Source of the DNA: Sphingomonas montanisoli
GTDB lineage: Bacteria > Pseudomonadota > Alphaproteobacteria > Sphingomonadales > Sphingomonadaceae
Length of the DNA stretch: 64,000 nucleotides
NCBI RefSeq assembly: GCF_008274695.1
Contig: NZ_VTOU01000002.1
Span: forward strand, 806,001-870,000
Reading direction: 5' to 3'
In this document: positions 16,213-25,767 of the stretch, piece after piece
Numbering within the stretch: position 1 is the stretch's first letter
Layout of the letters: each line of letters starts with the position of its first letter
The notes under the pieces: generated by a model
The model's database searches: none
The model's input: only the letters and a program-made list of their open reading frames with translations
What the model was told of the DNA's origin: nothing
Made by a program: the position numbers and the translations under genes

Positions 16213-16971
16213 ATGACGGATTTCACGGGACAGGTCGCGTTCGTGACGGGCGGCGGCGCGGGGATCGGGCTTGCGGTTGTCGAGGCGTTCGCCGCGGCGG
16301 GCGCGAAGGTGGTGGTCGCCGATATCGACGAGAAGGCAGGGCAGGCGGCCGCCGATGCGGTCACGGCCAAGGGTGGCGAGGCGATCTTCGTGCGGTGCGA
16401 CGTTTCCGATCAGGCGTCGGTCAACGCGGCGTTCGATGCGACGATCGCCAAGTTCGGCCGGGTCGACTGCGCGGTCAACAATGCCGGCATCGATCCGGAA
16501 ATCTATCCCGAGGCCAAGTGGGGCATCGACCTGTTCGACAAGATCCACCGCGTCAACGTGCGCGGCGTGGCCCTGTGCATGGAGCGCGAGATCGCCGAGA
16601 TGCTCAAGCAGGGCGGCGGCGCGATCGTCAACATGGGCAGCTTCGCCTCGCTCGCCGGTATCCAGAACAAGCCCTATTATGTCGCGTCGAAGCATGCGGT
16701 GCTGGGCATTACCAAATCGGCGGCGCTGCAATATGCGGCGAAGGGCATCCGCATCAACCTGGTCGCTCCGGGCGCGGTCGATACCCAGATCCTGAAGGAT
16801 AATATCGGACAGATGGCCGGCGACTATAAACCGCAGGGCGGCCAGCCGGGCGCGGGCCGCGTTTCGCAGCCGAGCGAGCAGGCGCATGCCGTGCTGTTCC
16901 TGTGCGATCCGAAGTCGAGCTTCATCGTCGGACACGCGCTGAGCGTCGACGGGGGCATTGCGGCGCGCTAG
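16213..16971 (+). CDS. Short-chain dehydrogenase/reductase
   Basis: A 252-residue classical SDR with all key motifs: TGGGAGIG (cofactor loop), NNAG, a catalytic Ser in NMGSFAS, YVASK (catalytic Tyr/Lys) and the C-terminal VDGG. The Asp at the end of beta2 (VVADID) points to NAD(H) preference. ACGGGAGAGG precedes the ATG. It is probably co-transcribed with the MDR gene upstream. The substrate is unknown. Confidence 0.88.
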   Translation: MTDFTGQVAFVTGGGAGIGLAVVEAFAAAGAKVVVADIDEKAGQAAADAVTAKGGEAIFVRCDVSDQASVNAAFDATIAKFGRVDCAVNNAGIDPEIYPEAKWGIDLFDKIHRVNVRGVALCMEREIAEMLKQGGGAIVNMGSFASLAGIQNKPYYVASKHAVLGITKSAALQYAAKGIRINLVAPGAVDTQILKDNIGQMAGDYKPQGGQPGAGRVSQPSEQAHAVLFLCDPKSSFIVGHALSVDGGIAAR

Positions 16972-16989
16972 CCCCCAATTTATCCGTCC

Positions 16990-17065
16990 CCCCGGACTTG
17001 ATCCGGGGTCCAGCTACCTTTCTCGACTATGGAAGAAGAAGCCAGATCCCGGATCAAGTCCGGGG
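16990..17065. repeat. Palindromic repeat, family D
   Basis: CCCCGGACTTGATCC (16990-17004) is perfectly mirrored by GGATCAAGTCCGGGG (17051-17065). GGTCCAGCT and AGCCAGATC-like flanks extend it imperfectly. It lies between the SDR and topA. Confidence 0.87.
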
Positions 17066-17124
17066 TGACGGGGTTAGGAAAGTCCTCGACCGGGCTTGAC
17101 GACTCCGCGCCGCGCCTTCCACCC

Positions 17125-17156
17125 TACATGTGTATGTATGCGCACGTGCGCACGTG
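17125..17156 (+). other. 32-nt perfect alternating pyrimidine-purine tract upstream of topA (potential Z-DNA)
   Basis: From 17125 to 17156 every step alternates pyrimidine and purine (TA CA TG TG TA TG TA TG CG CA CG TG CG CA CG TG). The tract contains the 14-bp palindrome CACGTGCGCACGTG (17143-17156). It ends 19 bp before the topA ATG. Such tracts adopt left-handed DNA under negative supercoiling, which topoisomerase I relaxes. A role in feedback control is inference. Confidence 0.65.
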
Positions 17157-17175
17157 AAGGGCGTCTCGGAAAATC

Positions 17176-19719
17176 ATGAAACTCGTCGTCGTCGAATCCC
17201 CCGCCAAGGCAAAGACCATCGAGAAATATCTGGGGCCGGGCCACCGCGTTCTGGCCTCCTACGGCCATGTCCGCGATCTGCCGCCCAAGGATGGATCGGT
17301 GAACCCCGACGATGGGTTCGCGATGGAATGGGAGCCCTATGCCGACAAGACCAAGCAGCTGAAGGCGATCGCCGACGAGGCGAAGAGCGCCGACACCCTG
17401 ATCCTCGCGACCGATCCCGATCGCGAGGGCGAGGCGATCAGCTGGCACGTTCAGGAGGTGCTGCGGAAGCGCAAGGCGCTGCCCAAGGACGTCCAGCGCG
17501 TCACGTTCAACGCGATCACCAAGCCCGCGGTGCTCGAAGCGATGGCGAACCCGCGCGAGTTGGACCTCGACCTGATCGATGCGTACCGCGCCCGCCGCGC
17601 GCTCGATTATCTGGTCGGCTTCACGCTGTCGCCGGTGCTGTGGCGCAAGCTGCCCGGCGCGAAGTCAGCCGGACGGGTGCAGTCGGTCGCGCTCCGCCTG
17701 GTCGTCGATCGCGAACGCGAGATCGAGCTGTTCAAGGCCCAGGAATATTGGTCGGTCACTGCGGACATGGAGCAGGACGGCGTGCCTTTCGTCGCGCGGC
17801 TCGTCCGCTGGAAGGGCGACAAGATCGATCGCCTGACGATCGGCAATGGCGGCGACGCGGCGGCAGCGAAGAAGGCGGTCGAGGAGGGGCGCTTCTCGGT
17901 CGTCTCGGTCGAAACCAAGCCCGTCACCCGCAATCCTCCGCCGCCGTTCACCACGTCGACCCTGCAGCAGGAGGCGGCGCGCAAGCTCGGCTTCTCGGCC
18001 AGCCACACGATGCGGCTGGCGCAGGCGCTCTACGAGGATGGCGCGATCACCTATATGCGGACCGACGGCGTCCAGATGGATGGCGGGGCGATCAACGAGG
18101 CGTGCGGTGCGATCGCCAAGCGCTATGATGCATCCTACGTGCCCGACAAGCCGCGGCAGTATCAGACCAAGGCGAAGAACGCGCAGGAAGCGCACGAGGC
18201 GATCCGCCCGACCGACTTTTCCAAGGATCGGGCGGGTTCGGGCGATCATGCGCGGCTGTACGATCTGGTGTTCAAGCGCGCGCTTGCCAGCCAGATGGCA
18301 TCGGCACGGATGGAGCGCACCACCGTCGAGATGCAGGACGGGACCGGCCAGCACAGCCTGCGCGCGACCGGCCAGGTCGTCCTCTTCCCTGGCTATCTCG
18401 CGCTCTACGAGGAAGGTCGCGACGACGAGGGCGACGAGGAATCGCGCCGCCTGCCGCGCATGAAGGAGGGCGACGCGCCGGCCAAGAAGAAGGTCGACGC
18501 CGAACAGCACTTCACCCAGCCGCCGCCGCGTTATTCGGAAGCGAGCCTGGTGAAGAAGATGGAGGAGCTGGGGATCGGTCGCCCGTCGACCTATGCCGCG
18601 ACGCTCCAGACGCTCAAGGACCGCGATTACGTCACGGTCGAAAAGAACCGCTTTACGCCGAACGAGAGCGGGCGGCTGGTGACGAGCTTCCTCGAGCGCT
18701 TCTTCGAACGCTACGTCAGCTACGACTATACCGCGCATCTCGAAGAGGAACTCGACGACGTGTCGGGCGGCCGCGCGGGCTGGCAGGCGGTGCTGGAAGC
18801 CTTCTGGAAGGACTTCAAGCCCAAGACCGCCGAGGTGATGGAGCAGAAGCCGTCCGAGGTGACGGCCGCGCTCGACCAGTTCCTTGCGCCCTATCTCTTT
18901 CCCGATAAGGAGGATGGCAGCGATCCACGCCTGTGCCCGACCTGCAAGGCGGGGCAACTCAGCCTGCGCGGCGGCAAGTTCGGCGCGTTCATCGCCTGCT
19001 CGAACTATCCCGAATGCAAGTTCACGCGCCGCTTCGCGCAGGGTGGGGCGGCCAATGACGGCGCCGATTCCGGCCCTGTCGTGCTGGGCACCGATCCCGA
19101 CACCGGGCTGGAAGTGTCGAAGCGCAGCGGGCGCTTCGGACCGTACATCCAGCTGGGCGAAGGCAAGGAGGCGAAGCGCGGCTCGATCCCCAAAGACGTG
19201 CCCGAGGCCGATCTGGATCTCACCATGGCGCTCAAGCTCGTCAGCCTGCCGCGCACGGTGGGCATGCACCCGGAAAGCGGCAAGCCGATCCAGGCATCGA
19301 TCGGGCGCTTCGGCCCCTATCTGCTCCATGACGGCAAATATGGCCGCCTGACATCGACCGCCGAGGTGTTCGAAGTCGGCATGAACGCGGCGGTCGTGAA
19401 GCTGGCCGAGGCGGCCGCCGGTGGCGGGCGCGGGCGTGGCGCGGCGCGCGAGCCGCTCAAGGTGTTCGGAACGAGCCCGGAAACGACGAAGGACGTCAAG
19501 CTGATGGAAGGGCGCTTCGGCCCCTACGTCACCGACGGCGTCACCAACGCGACCCTGCCCAAGACGGCGAACCCCGATGAGATGACGCTGGAATCGGCGC
19601 TCGTCCTGCTGGCGGAACGTGCGGCGAAGGGGCCGGCCAAGGGCAAGAAGCCGGTCAAGAAGGCCGCGCCGAAGAAAGCTCCCGCGAAGAAGCCGGCGGC
19701 GAAGAAGAAGGCGGAATAG
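17176..19719 (+). CDS. topA: DNA topoisomerase I (type IA)
   Basis: An 847-residue enzyme that relaxes negatively supercoiled DNA. The Toprim domain is at the N-terminus (VVVESPAKAKTI with the catalytic Glu, then ATDPDREGEAISWH). The nicking Tyr is Y293 in AITYMRTDG. A four-Cys zinc ribbon follows (CPTCKAGQ ... CSNYPEC), then several GRFGPY repeats typical of alphaproteobacterial TopA, and a Lys/Ala/Pro-rich basic tail of about 30 residues. The start codon is fixed by MKLVVVESPAK. An alternating tract that may sense supercoiling lies just upstream. Confidence 0.97.
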   Translation: MKLVVVESPAKAKTIEKYLGPGHRVLASYGHVRDLPPKDGSVNPDDGFAMEWEPYADKTKQLKAIADEAKSADTLILATDPDREGEAISWHVQEVLRKRKALPKDVQRVTFNAITKPAVLEAMANPRELDLDLIDAYRARRALDYLVGFTLSPVLWRKLPGAKSAGRVQSVALRLVVDREREIELFKAQEYWSVTADMEQDGVPFVARLVRWKGDKIDRLTIGNGGDAAAAKKAVEEGRFSVVSVETKPVTRNPPPPFTTSTLQQEAARKLGFSASHTMRLAQALYEDGAITYMRTDGVQMDGGAINEACGAIAKRYDASYVPDKPRQYQTKAKNAQEAHEAIRPTDFSKDRAGSGDHARLYDLVFKRALASQMASARMERTTVEMQDGTGQHSLRATGQVVLFPGYLALYEEGRDDEGDEESRRLPRMKEGDAPAKKKVDAEQHFTQPPPRYSEASLVKKMEELGIGRPSTYAATLQTLKDRDYVTVEKNRFTPNESGRLVTSFLERFFERYVSYDYTAHLEEELDDVSGGRAGWQAVLEAFWKDFKPKTAEVMEQKPSEVTAALDQFLAPYLFPDKEDGSDPRLCPTCKAGQLSLRGGKFGAFIACSNYPECKFTRRFAQGGAANDGADSGPVVLGTDPDTGLEVSKRSGRFGPYIQLGEGKEAKRGSIPKDVPEADLDLTMALKLVSLPRTVGMHPESGKPIQASIGRFGPYLLHDGKYGRLTSTAEVFEVGMNAAVVKLAEAAAGGGRGRGAAREPLKVFGTSPETTKDVKLMEGRFGPYVTDGVTNATLPKTANPDEMTLESALVLLAERAAKGPAKGKKPVKKAAPKKAPAKKPAAKKKAE

Positions 19720-19723
19720 TTCT

Positions 19724-19850
19724 TATCCTCCCCGCCGGGGGGAAGTGGCGCCGAAAGGCGACGGAGGGGAGGATGCGACTCAAACGAGTTGGCCGCCGTC
19801 CTCCCCCTCCGTCAGCTAAAGCTGACACCTCCCCCTGGCGGGGGAGGATA
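19724..19850. repeat. Palindromic repeat, family A
   Basis: TATCCTCCCC at 19724 is mirrored by GGGGAGGATA ending at 19850. The interior segments GGCGACGGAGGGGAGGATGCGA and TTGGCCGCCGTCCTCCCC closely match those at 13500-13624. It separates the convergent topA and trpS genes and may also work as a bidirectional terminator. Confidence 0.85.
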
Positions 19851-19856
19851 TTTCGG

Positions 19857-20852
19857 TCAGAGCCCCATCGCCTCGTAGGCGGCCTTGAGCGTCGGCTTGG
19901 CGAGCGTCTGCGCCTTCTCGGCACCCCGGAGCAGGATCGCGTCCAGCTCATCCGGGTTCGCTTTCAGCTCGGCCAGCCGCGCCGCGATCGGGCCGAGCTT
20001 CTCGACAAGCAGTTCGCCAAGCGCCGGCTTGAACGCGCCGAAGCCCTGGCCGCCGAACTGCGCCAGCACTGCGGCCGGCGTCGTATCGGTTATCGCGGCG
20101 TAGATGCCGACGAGGTTGCGCGCCTCGGGCCGCTCGGCCAGCCCGTCGATTTCGGACGGCAGCGGCTCGGGATCGGTCTTGGCCTTGCGGACCTTCGCCA
20201 TGATCGTGTCGACATCGTCGGTCAGGTTGATGCGGCTCGCGTCCGACGGATCGGACTTGGACATCTTGGCAGCACCATCGCGCAGCGACATCACGCGCGC
20301 CGCCGGCCCGCCGATGACGGGTTCTGGCAGGGTGAACAGCTCGACCCCGAAATCGGTGTTGAACTTGGTCGCGATGTCGCGCGCCAGCTCCAGATGCTGC
20401 TTCTGGTCCTCGCCCACCGGAACGTGCGTCGCGTTGTACAGCAGCACGTCGGCCGCCTGCAGCACCGGATAGGCATAGAGGCCGATCGAGGCACCTTCGC
20501 GGTTCTTGCCCGACTTCTCCTTGAACTGGGTCATGCGGTTGAGCCAGCCGATCCGCGCGGTGCCGTTCAGCAACCAGCACAGTTCGGCATGTTCGGGCAC
20601 CTGCCGCTGGCGGAACAGGATCGCCTTGTCCTGATCGATCCCGCACGCGATCAGCGCGGCGGCCATCTCGCGGATGTTGTTCTTCAGCGCGACCGGATCG
20701 TTGTGGACCGTGATCGCGTGGAGATCCGCCAGGAAGAACAGGCACTCGCCCGGCTCGTCCTGCATCTGCACCCAACGCCGGATCGCGCCGAGATAATTGC
20801 CGAGATGCAGGTTTCCGGTGGGCTGAATGCCCGAGACTGTGCGCTTTGTCAT
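19857..20852 (-). CDS. trpS: Tryptophanyl-tRNA synthetase
   Basis: A 331-residue class I synthetase that charges tRNA-Trp. The HIGH-type motif is [12 protein letters not shown] near the N-terminus and the KMSKS loop is intact ([11 protein letters not shown]). [24 protein letters not shown] is the conserved Trp/AMP-binding segment. The length matches bacterial TrpS. The ATG at 20852 gives the standard start [13 protein letters not shown]. murJ lies upstream on the same strand, 73 bp away, separated by a short hairpin. Confidence 0.96.
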   Translation of the reverse strand: MTKRTVSGIQPTGNLHLGNYLGAIRRWVQMQDEPGECLFFLADLHAITVHNDPVALKNNIREMAAALIACGIDQDKAILFRQRQVPEHAELCWLLNGTARIGWLNRMTQFKEKSGKNREGASIGLYAYPVLQAADVLLYNATHVPVGEDQKQHLELARDIATKFNTDFGVELFTLPEPVIGGPAARVMSLRDGAAKMSKSDPSDASRINLTDDVDTIMAKVRKAKTDPEPLPSEIDGLAERPEARNLVGIYAAITDTTPAAVLAQFGGQGFGAFKPALGELLVEKLGPIAARLAELKANPDELDAILLRGAEKAQTLAKPTLKAAYEAMGL

Positions 20853-20901
20853 AGTGCGGCGGCTTGTGGCGCGGGGGGCGGCGGGAATCAAGCGCCCCTT
20901 G

Positions 20902-20922
20902 TCCTCCCCGTGCCGGGGAGGA
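20902..20922. repeat. Single hairpin of family A between murJ and trpS
   Basis: TCCTCCCCG-TGC-CGGGGAGGA is a perfect 9-bp stem with a 3-nt loop. It has no T-tract, so it looks like a half copy of the repeat family rather than a clear intrinsic terminator. Confidence 0.75.
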
Positions 20923-20925
20923 TTG

Positions 20926-22503
20926 TCAGCGCCTGCGCCGCAACTGCCCCTTGAGCGTCGACAGCTTGTAGGCGCCCAGGCCAAACACCGCGCCGAAATA
21001 GACGACGAAGGCCGCGCCGATCAGCAGCGATATCGCCACGACGCGCTCGATCAGGGAACGGCCGGTCCACGGATCGACGAAGGGATTGGCGATCAGGAGC
21101 ATGCCCGCGAGCAAGGCTGTCGCCGCGAGCAGGCGCAGGCCGGTATGCGCCAGGCGCGCGTCGATCGCGAAATGATCGCGGCGGCGCAGGGTCCAATAGA
21201 GCAGGATCGCGTTGACCCAGGCCGAGATCGCGGTCGACAGCGCCAGGCCGACATGGCCGAGCGGCCAGATCAGGATGAGGTTGAGGACGAGGTTCACCGC
21301 CATCGCGACCAGAGCGATCCGCACCGGCGTCCGCGTGTCGGCGCGGGCGTAGAAGCCGGGGGTCAACACCTTGATCAGCACATAAGCGGGCAGGCCGATC
21401 GAGAAGGCGGCGAGCGCGTGGGCGCTGGCGATCGTGTCGGCGGCGTTGAACGCGCCATGCTGGAGCAGCGCACGGATCAGCGGCATCGCCGACACCATCA
21501 AAGCGGCGGTGGCGGGCAGGGTGAGCAGCAGGACCAGTTCGATCGCGCGGTTCTGCGTATCGAGCGCGGCCTTGTGGTCGCCGCCGCCAAGCTGGCGCGA
21601 CAGGCTGGGCAGCATCGCGGTGCCCACGCCGATCCCGATCAGGCCGAGCGGCAACTGGTTCAGGCGATCGGCATAATAAAGATAGGACACCGATCCTTCG
21701 GGCAGGAAGCGCGCGGCGAGCGTGGTCGAGATCAGCAGGTTGAACTGCACCGCCCCCGCGCCGAGCGCGGCCGGGCCGATCAGCTTGAGCAGGCGCTTCA
21801 CCTCCGGGCTGACGCGCGGCAGGCGGATGCGCAGGCGCACCCCGGCCTGCCAGCAGGCCAGCACCAGCCAGGCGAGCTGGAGCGCGCCCGACACCGTCAC
21901 CGCGATCGCCTGAGTCCGCGCGGTTTCGACGTCGCTAGCCCCACGGAAGAACAGCAGGCCGACGATCAGGCAGATGTTGAGCAGGATCGGCGCGGCCGCA
22001 TTCACCCAGAAGCGGTTGAGCGAATTGAGGATGCCGCCGAGCAGCGACACCAGGCTGATCAGCATCAGATAGGGGAAGGTGATCCGCGTATATTGGGTCG
22101 CCAGCGCGAACTTTTCCGGGCCGCCGTCGGGAAAGCCGCCGGTCATCGCGTAGACGATCGGCCCGGCCGCCAGCATCATGACGACGGTGAAGACGATCAG
22201 GATTGGCAGCAGGACCGACAGCACATCCTCGGCGAAGTGGATGCCCGTGGCCAGGCCGGTGCCCTCGGCTTCCTTGTCACCCTCGGCAACCGTCCGGTTG
22301 AACATGGGCACGAAGGCGGCGGAGAAGGCGCCCTCGGCGAAGAGGGCGCGGAACAGGTTGGGCAGGCGCCACGCGATCAGGAAGGCGTCCGACGCGAAAC
22401 CCGCGCCCACAAACCGTGCCATCAGCATGTCGCGCACGAAGCCGAGCACGCGGCTGACCAATGTCAGCCCGCCGATCGTGGCCGAGGCGCGGAGCAGGTT
22501 CAT
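20926..22503 (-). CDS. murJ: Lipid II flippase MurJ (MviN family)
   Basis: A 525-residue inner-membrane protein with about fourteen hydrophobic segments. It flips undecaprenyl-PP-MurNAc-pentapeptide-GlcNAc (lipid II) outward for peptidoglycan synthesis. It shows the MVF signature from the start ([19 protein letters not shown], then [23 protein letters not shown]) and the conserved [15 protein letters not shown] and [15 protein letters not shown]. The start [10 protein letters not shown] at 22503 matches the family. The extra eight residues of the longer frame come from the adjoining repeat. It is probably transcribed together with secB or trpS. Confidence 0.95.
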   Translation of the reverse strand: MNLLRASATIGGLTLVSRVLGFVRDMLMARFVGAGFASDAFLIAWRLPNLFRALFAEGAFSAAFVPMFNRTVAEGDKEAEGTGLATGIHFAEDVLSVLLPILIVFTVVMMLAAGPIVYAMTGGFPDGGPEKFALATQYTRITFPYLMLISLVSLLGGILNSLNRFWVNAAAPILLNICLIVGLLFFRGASDVETARTQAIAVTVSGALQLAWLVLACWQAGVRLRIRLPRVSPEVKRLLKLIGPAALGAGAVQFNLLISTTLAARFLPEGSVSYLYYADRLNQLPLGLIGIGVGTAMLPSLSRQLGGGDHKAALDTQNRAIELVLLLTLPATAALMVSAMPLIRALLQHGAFNAADTIASAHALAAFSIGLPAYVLIKVLTPGFYARADTRTPVRIALVAMAVNLVLNLILIWPLGHVGLALSTAISAWVNAILLYWTLRRRDHFAIDARLAHTGLRLLAATALLAGMLLIANPFVDPWTGRSLIERVVAISLLIGAAFVVYFGAVFGLGAYKLSTLKGQLRRRR

Positions 22504-22514
22504 GCGGTGAGAAA

Positions 22515-22635
22515 TCCTCCCCGGCACGGGGAGGTGTCAGCGAAGCTGACGGAGGGGGCTGGAGGCGAGCGATGCCGTTTGTGGCCAGCCCCCTCCACCA
22601 TGCTGCGCATGGTCCCCCTCCCCGTGCCGGGGAGG
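22515..22635. repeat. Palindromic repeat, family A, between secB and murJ
   Basis: TCCTCCCCGGCACGGGGAGG (starting at 22515) is mirrored by CCTCCCCGTGCCGGGGAGGA (ending at 22635). Inner GGTGTCAG/GCTGAC and CCATGCTGCGCATGG hairpins are present. Its GGGGAGGA lies about 11 nt before the murJ ATG on the minus strand and could serve as a weak ribosome site. Confidence 0.85.
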
Positions 22636-22646
22636 AGCATAGGGGT

Positions 22647-23159
22647 TTAAGCCTCGCCAGCGGGCTGGGCGTTGGCGAGTTCGGCCTGCTGGGCGGCCTG
22701 CTGCAGATAGAGCGTGCCGAAATCGATCGGCTCGAGCACCAGCGGCGAGAAATTGCCGTCGCGGATCGCATCGGCGACCACGCGGCGCGCGAACGGGAAG
22801 AGCAGGCGCGGCGCTTCGGCGAAGAGGAACGCTTGGATCTGCTCGGCCGGGATGTTGCGCAGGCCGAAGAGGCCCGCATAGACCAGCTCGACCGCATAGC
22901 CGAGCGTTTCGTCGAACGTGGCCGAAACCTCGATCTTCAGCGCGACTTCGAACACGTCCTCGGCCGCCTGCTGCGAACCGATGTTGAACTGGACGTCGAT
23001 CTTGGGCTGTTCGGGCGCCTGGTAGATTGACGGCGAGTTCGGGTTCTCGAACGAGAGATCCTTCACATATTGCGCGATCATCATCACCTGCGGCTCGTTG
23101 TCGATGCCGTTGGGAATCGTTGCTTCCGCGCCCTGATCGGTGCCCTGTTCGTCGGCCAT
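22647..23159 (-). CDS. secB: Protein-export chaperone SecB
   Basis: A 170-residue cytosolic chaperone that keeps preproteins unfolded and delivers them to SecA. Family markers are YVKDLSFENPNSP at the start, VYAGLFGLRNIP, EAPRLLFPFARRVVADA and the closing GNFSPLVLEPIDFGTLY. Alphaproteobacterial SecB proteins carry similar N- and C-terminal extensions. The ATG at 23159 (MADEQG) has AGGAAC 8 nt upstream and is preferred to the ATG at 23177. It is divergent from the Tim44-like gene, a conserved arrangement in this class. Confidence 0.95.
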   Translation of the reverse strand: MADEQGTDQGAEATIPNGIDNEPQVMMIAQYVKDLSFENPNSPSIYQAPEQPKIDVQFNIGSQQAAEDVFEVALKIEVSATFDETLGYAVELVYAGLFGLRNIPAEQIQAFLFAEAPRLLFPFARRVVADAIRDGNFSPLVLEPIDFGTLYLQQAAQQAELANAQPAGEA

Positions 23160-23261
23160 TATGTCGTTCCTGCCCATGTTGATTGGAGGGCCGGGCGCGT
23201 CGCCCGGCGATGGCGCCCGCGCCTAGCAAAGCGGGCGGTGCAGGGCAATGGCGCGCGCCAT

Positions 23262-23290
23262 TTGAAAGTCGGGCCACTTGCTCCTATGTA
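23262..23290 (+). promoter_or_regulatory. Candidate promoter for the Tim44-mltA-smr operon
   Basis: TTGAAA (23262-23267) is followed after 17 bp by TATGTA (23285-23290), placing a start near 23297 and leaving a leader of about 35 nt. The -10 is imperfect. The position in the divergent secB/Tim44 gap is what makes it plausible. Confidence 0.4.
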
Positions 23291-23331
23291 GGCGGTTCGA
23301 TTTCGCGCCCGTTTGGCGCATGGGAGGACTG

Positions 23332-23982
23332 GTGGCCACGATAGTCATTCTCGCGATGGTGTTTCTGTTCGTCGCGTTCCGTCTTTGGAGCGTCCTCGGC
23401 CGCCGTACCGGCCACGAACAGACCATCGCGCGCCCGGCCGAGGCCACCCCCGCGCCGATCGCGGCGGGTCGTTCGCTGCCTGACACCACCGCGCCCATTG
23501 CCCCCGGACGTCCCGCTCTGGTCGAACCGCGTGCCGAAACCGGCCTGCGCGCCATCCAGTCGGTGGAGTCCCATTTCGATGCCGCGCAGTTCGTCGAAGG
23601 TGCCCGCTCGGCCTATCGCATGATCCTCGAAGCCTATTGGGAAGAGGATCTGGATACGCTGCGCAACCTGACCGGCGACTCGGTCTATGATGCGTTCGCC
23701 GATGCGATCGCGCAGCGTAAGGATGCGGGCCAGAAGCTCGACAATCGCCTCGTCACGATCGAGAGCGCGGTTATCGAGGCTGCGTCGCTTTCCGGCCGGC
23801 AGGCGAGCATCACCGTGCGCTTCGAAGCTGATATCGCTGCGGTCACGCGCGATGCCGAGGATCATGTGATCGCCGGTTCGCTGACCGATGCGGTGCCGAC
23901 CCACGACGTCTGGACCTTTGCGCGCGAAGTGAAGTCGGACGATCCCAATTGGGTGCTGATCGAAACCGACGAGGCCGCGTGA
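23332..23982 (+). CDS. Tim44/TimA-family membrane-anchored protein
   Basis: About 216 residues: one N-terminal transmembrane helix (IVILAMVFLFVAFRL), a Pro/Ala-rich linker, then a Tim44-like domain from about residue 75 (ALVEPRAETGLRAIQSVESHFDAAQFVEGARSAYRMI, then FRNLTGD-like RNLTGDSVYDAF). Alphaproteobacterial Tim44-like proteins resemble the mitochondrial import subunit and work at the inner membrane in an unclear role. The GTG at 23332 follows GGGAGGA; an ATG at 23320 is the alternative. The stop overlaps the mltA start (GTGA). Confidence 0.85.
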   Translation: MATIVILAMVFLFVAFRLWSVLGRRTGHEQTIARPAEATPAPIAAGRSLPDTTAPIAPGRPALVEPRAETGLRAIQSVESHFDAAQFVEGARSAYRMILEAYWEEDLDTLRNLTGDSVYDAFADAIAQRKDAGQKLDNRLVTIESAVIEAASLSGRQASITVRFEADIAAVTRDAEDHVIAGSLTDAVPTHDVWTFAREVKSDDPNWVLIETDEAA

Positions 23983-25214
23983 TCCGCCGCTTTTGTCTGA
24001 GCGTCGCGGGCCTCGCGACGCTCTCCGCCTGCGCGACCGTCGTTCCCCAGCCGGGCGCCTCCACGCCCGCGCCCACGCATCACGCGCGTCCGACGCCAAC
24101 GCCAGCCCCCAAACCGACGCCATCGATCAAGCCGACGACCGCCGCTGCGGCCGGCATCGCGCGCGGCCCGGCTTATACCCAACTCGGCGTCACGCCGACG
24201 TCGGCGAGCGCGGCTTTGGTGGCGTTCCGCCTGTCCTGCCCCGCGCTCAAGCGGCGCAACGACGCGAGCGGGCTGACGCGTGCGGGCGATTGGGACGGTG
24301 CCTGTGCGGCTGCGGCCGGCTGGCCCGACAGCGACGCGCCCAACTTCTTCTCGGCGCAGTTCCAGACGGTTGCCGTCGGTGACGGACAGGCCTTCGCAAC
24401 CGGCTATTACGAGCCGGAGATCGCCGGCTCGCGGGAGCCGCGCCTCGGTTACGAAGTGCCGGTTTACAAGAAGCCGTCCGATCTCGTCGAAGGCGATCTG
24501 GGCGATTTCTATCCCGACCTGAAGGGCAAGAAGATCCGTGGCCGCGTCCAGAACGGCCGGCTCGTCCCCTATCCCGATCGCGGCGCGATCGAGGATGGCG
24601 CGCTCAAGGGACGCGGTCTCGAAATCGGCTATGCCGCCGACGCGGTCGAGTTCTTCTTCCTGCAGGTTCAGGGTTCGGGGCGGCTGCGCCAACCCGACGG
24701 CCGCATCATCCGCATCGGCTATGACGGGCAGAATGGCCGCGAATATGTCGGCATCGGTAAGCTGATGCGCGACCGCGGATTGCTCGGCCCCGGTGAACTT
24801 TCGATGCAGGGCGTGATGGCCTGGCTGCGCGCGCACCCCGCCGAGGGCGACGCGATCATGCGCGAGAACAAGAGCTTCGTGTTCTTTCGCGAACTCACCG
24901 GCGCCGGCCCGCTGGGCGCGTTGAACGTCGCGGTGACGGGGCGGACGACCGTCGCCGCCGATCCGGCCTTCATCCCGCTGGGCGCGCCTGTCGTGCTGTC
25001 GCTCGATCGGACCGAGGCGAACGGGCTGTGGGTGGCGCAGGATACCGGCGGCGCGATCAAGGGCGCGAACCGTTTCGATACGTTCTGGGGCGCCGGCGAC
25101 GATGCGCGCCGGATCGCAGGCGGCATGAGCGGGCGCGGCAAGGCGTGGTTGCTGCTGCCGCGCGCTTCGGTCGACCGGCTGGAGGCCCAAGGTGCCGCGC
25201 AGGCGCGGTCCTGA
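23979..25214 (+). CDS. mltA: Membrane-bound lytic murein transglycosylase A
   Basis: A 411-residue lipoprotein that cleaves peptidoglycan glycan strands with 1,6-anhydro product formation. The signal ends in the lipobox LSAC (about residue 17), followed by a Pro/Thr-rich tether. The MltA domain shows TGYYEPEIAGSR, FFFLQVQGSGRL and YVGIGKLM. The C-terminal 3D domain carries the catalytic Asp in VAQDTGGAIKGANRFDTFWG. The GTG start overlaps the Tim44 stop by 4 bp, and the smr gene overlaps the 3' end by 23 bp. Confidence 0.93.
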   Translation: MIRRFCLSVAGLATLSACATVVPQPGASTPAPTHHARPTPTPAPKPTPSIKPTTAAAAGIARGPAYTQLGVTPTSASAALVAFRLSCPALKRRNDASGLTRAGDWDGACAAAAGWPDSDAPNFFSAQFQTVAVGDGQAFATGYYEPEIAGSREPRLGYEVPVYKKPSDLVEGDLGDFYPDLKGKKIRGRVQNGRLVPYPDRGAIEDGALKGRGLEIGYAADAVEFFFLQVQGSGRLRQPDGRIIRIGYDGQNGREYVGIGKLMRDRGLLGPGELSMQGVMAWLRAHPAEGDAIMRENKSFVFFRELTGAGPLGALNVAVTGRTTVAADPAFIPLGAPVVLSLDRTEANGLWVAQDTGGAIKGANRFDTFWGAGDDARRIAGGMSGRGKAWLLLPRASVDRLEAQGAAQARS

Positions 25215-25767
25215 CCTCGAACCCGACGAGGCCGCGCTCTGGGAGCGTGTGACAGAAACCGTCCGCCCGTTGCGCAAGCGTGCCTTGCCACGCCCATCGC
25301 CTGTGCTTGCCGATCCCCTATCCCCCGTCGCCGTCGCCAAGCCGCCCAAGGGCCGCGTGCCGCCTGCGCGGGTTGCGGCCATCAAGCCGGTTCCGCCGCG
25401 TGACCTGACCGCCGATGGCCTCGATGGCGGCTGGGACCGGCGTCTGCTCAAGGGCTTGGCGCGGCCCGATCGCACGCTCGATCTGCACGGCCACACGCTC
25501 GCGACGGCGCATCGCGCCTTCGATGCGGGGCTGCGCGAGGCGCTGGCGGATGGGGTGCGGGTGTTGCTGCTCGTAACGGGGCGCCCGCCGCGCGAGGCCG
25601 ATGACCGGCGCGGTGGTGCCGCGCGGCGCGGGGCGATCCGGGGCGAGGTCGACAGCTGGATCGCCGCCAGCCCCCATGCCGATCGCATCGCCGCCGTGCG
25701 TGGCGCGCATCCCCGTCACGGCGGGGCGGGCGCGCTCTACCTGATCCTGCGCCGCCCGCGCGGTTAG
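25192..25767 (+). CDS. Smr-domain protein
   Basis: A 191-residue protein with a basic/Pro-rich N-terminal half and a C-terminal Smr (MutS2-related) domain. LDLHGHTLATAH is the LDLHG motif, and GALYLILRRPRG is the last strand. The usual TGKG-type loop reads VTGRPPREADDRRGGAARRG, longer and Arg-rich. Smr domains are endonucleases or act on ribosomes and RNA. The GTG start inside the mltA end has GGAGG upstream. It is the third gene of a conserved operon. Confidence 0.87.
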   Translation: MPRRRGPDLEPDEAALWERVTETVRPLRKRALPRPSPVLADPLSPVAVAKPPKGRVPPARVAAIKPVPPRDLTADGLDGGWDRRLLKGLARPDRTLDLHGHTLATAHRAFDAGLREALADGVRVLLLVTGRPPREADDRRGGAARRGAIRGEVDSWIAASPHADRIAAVRGAHPRHGGAGALYLILRRPRG

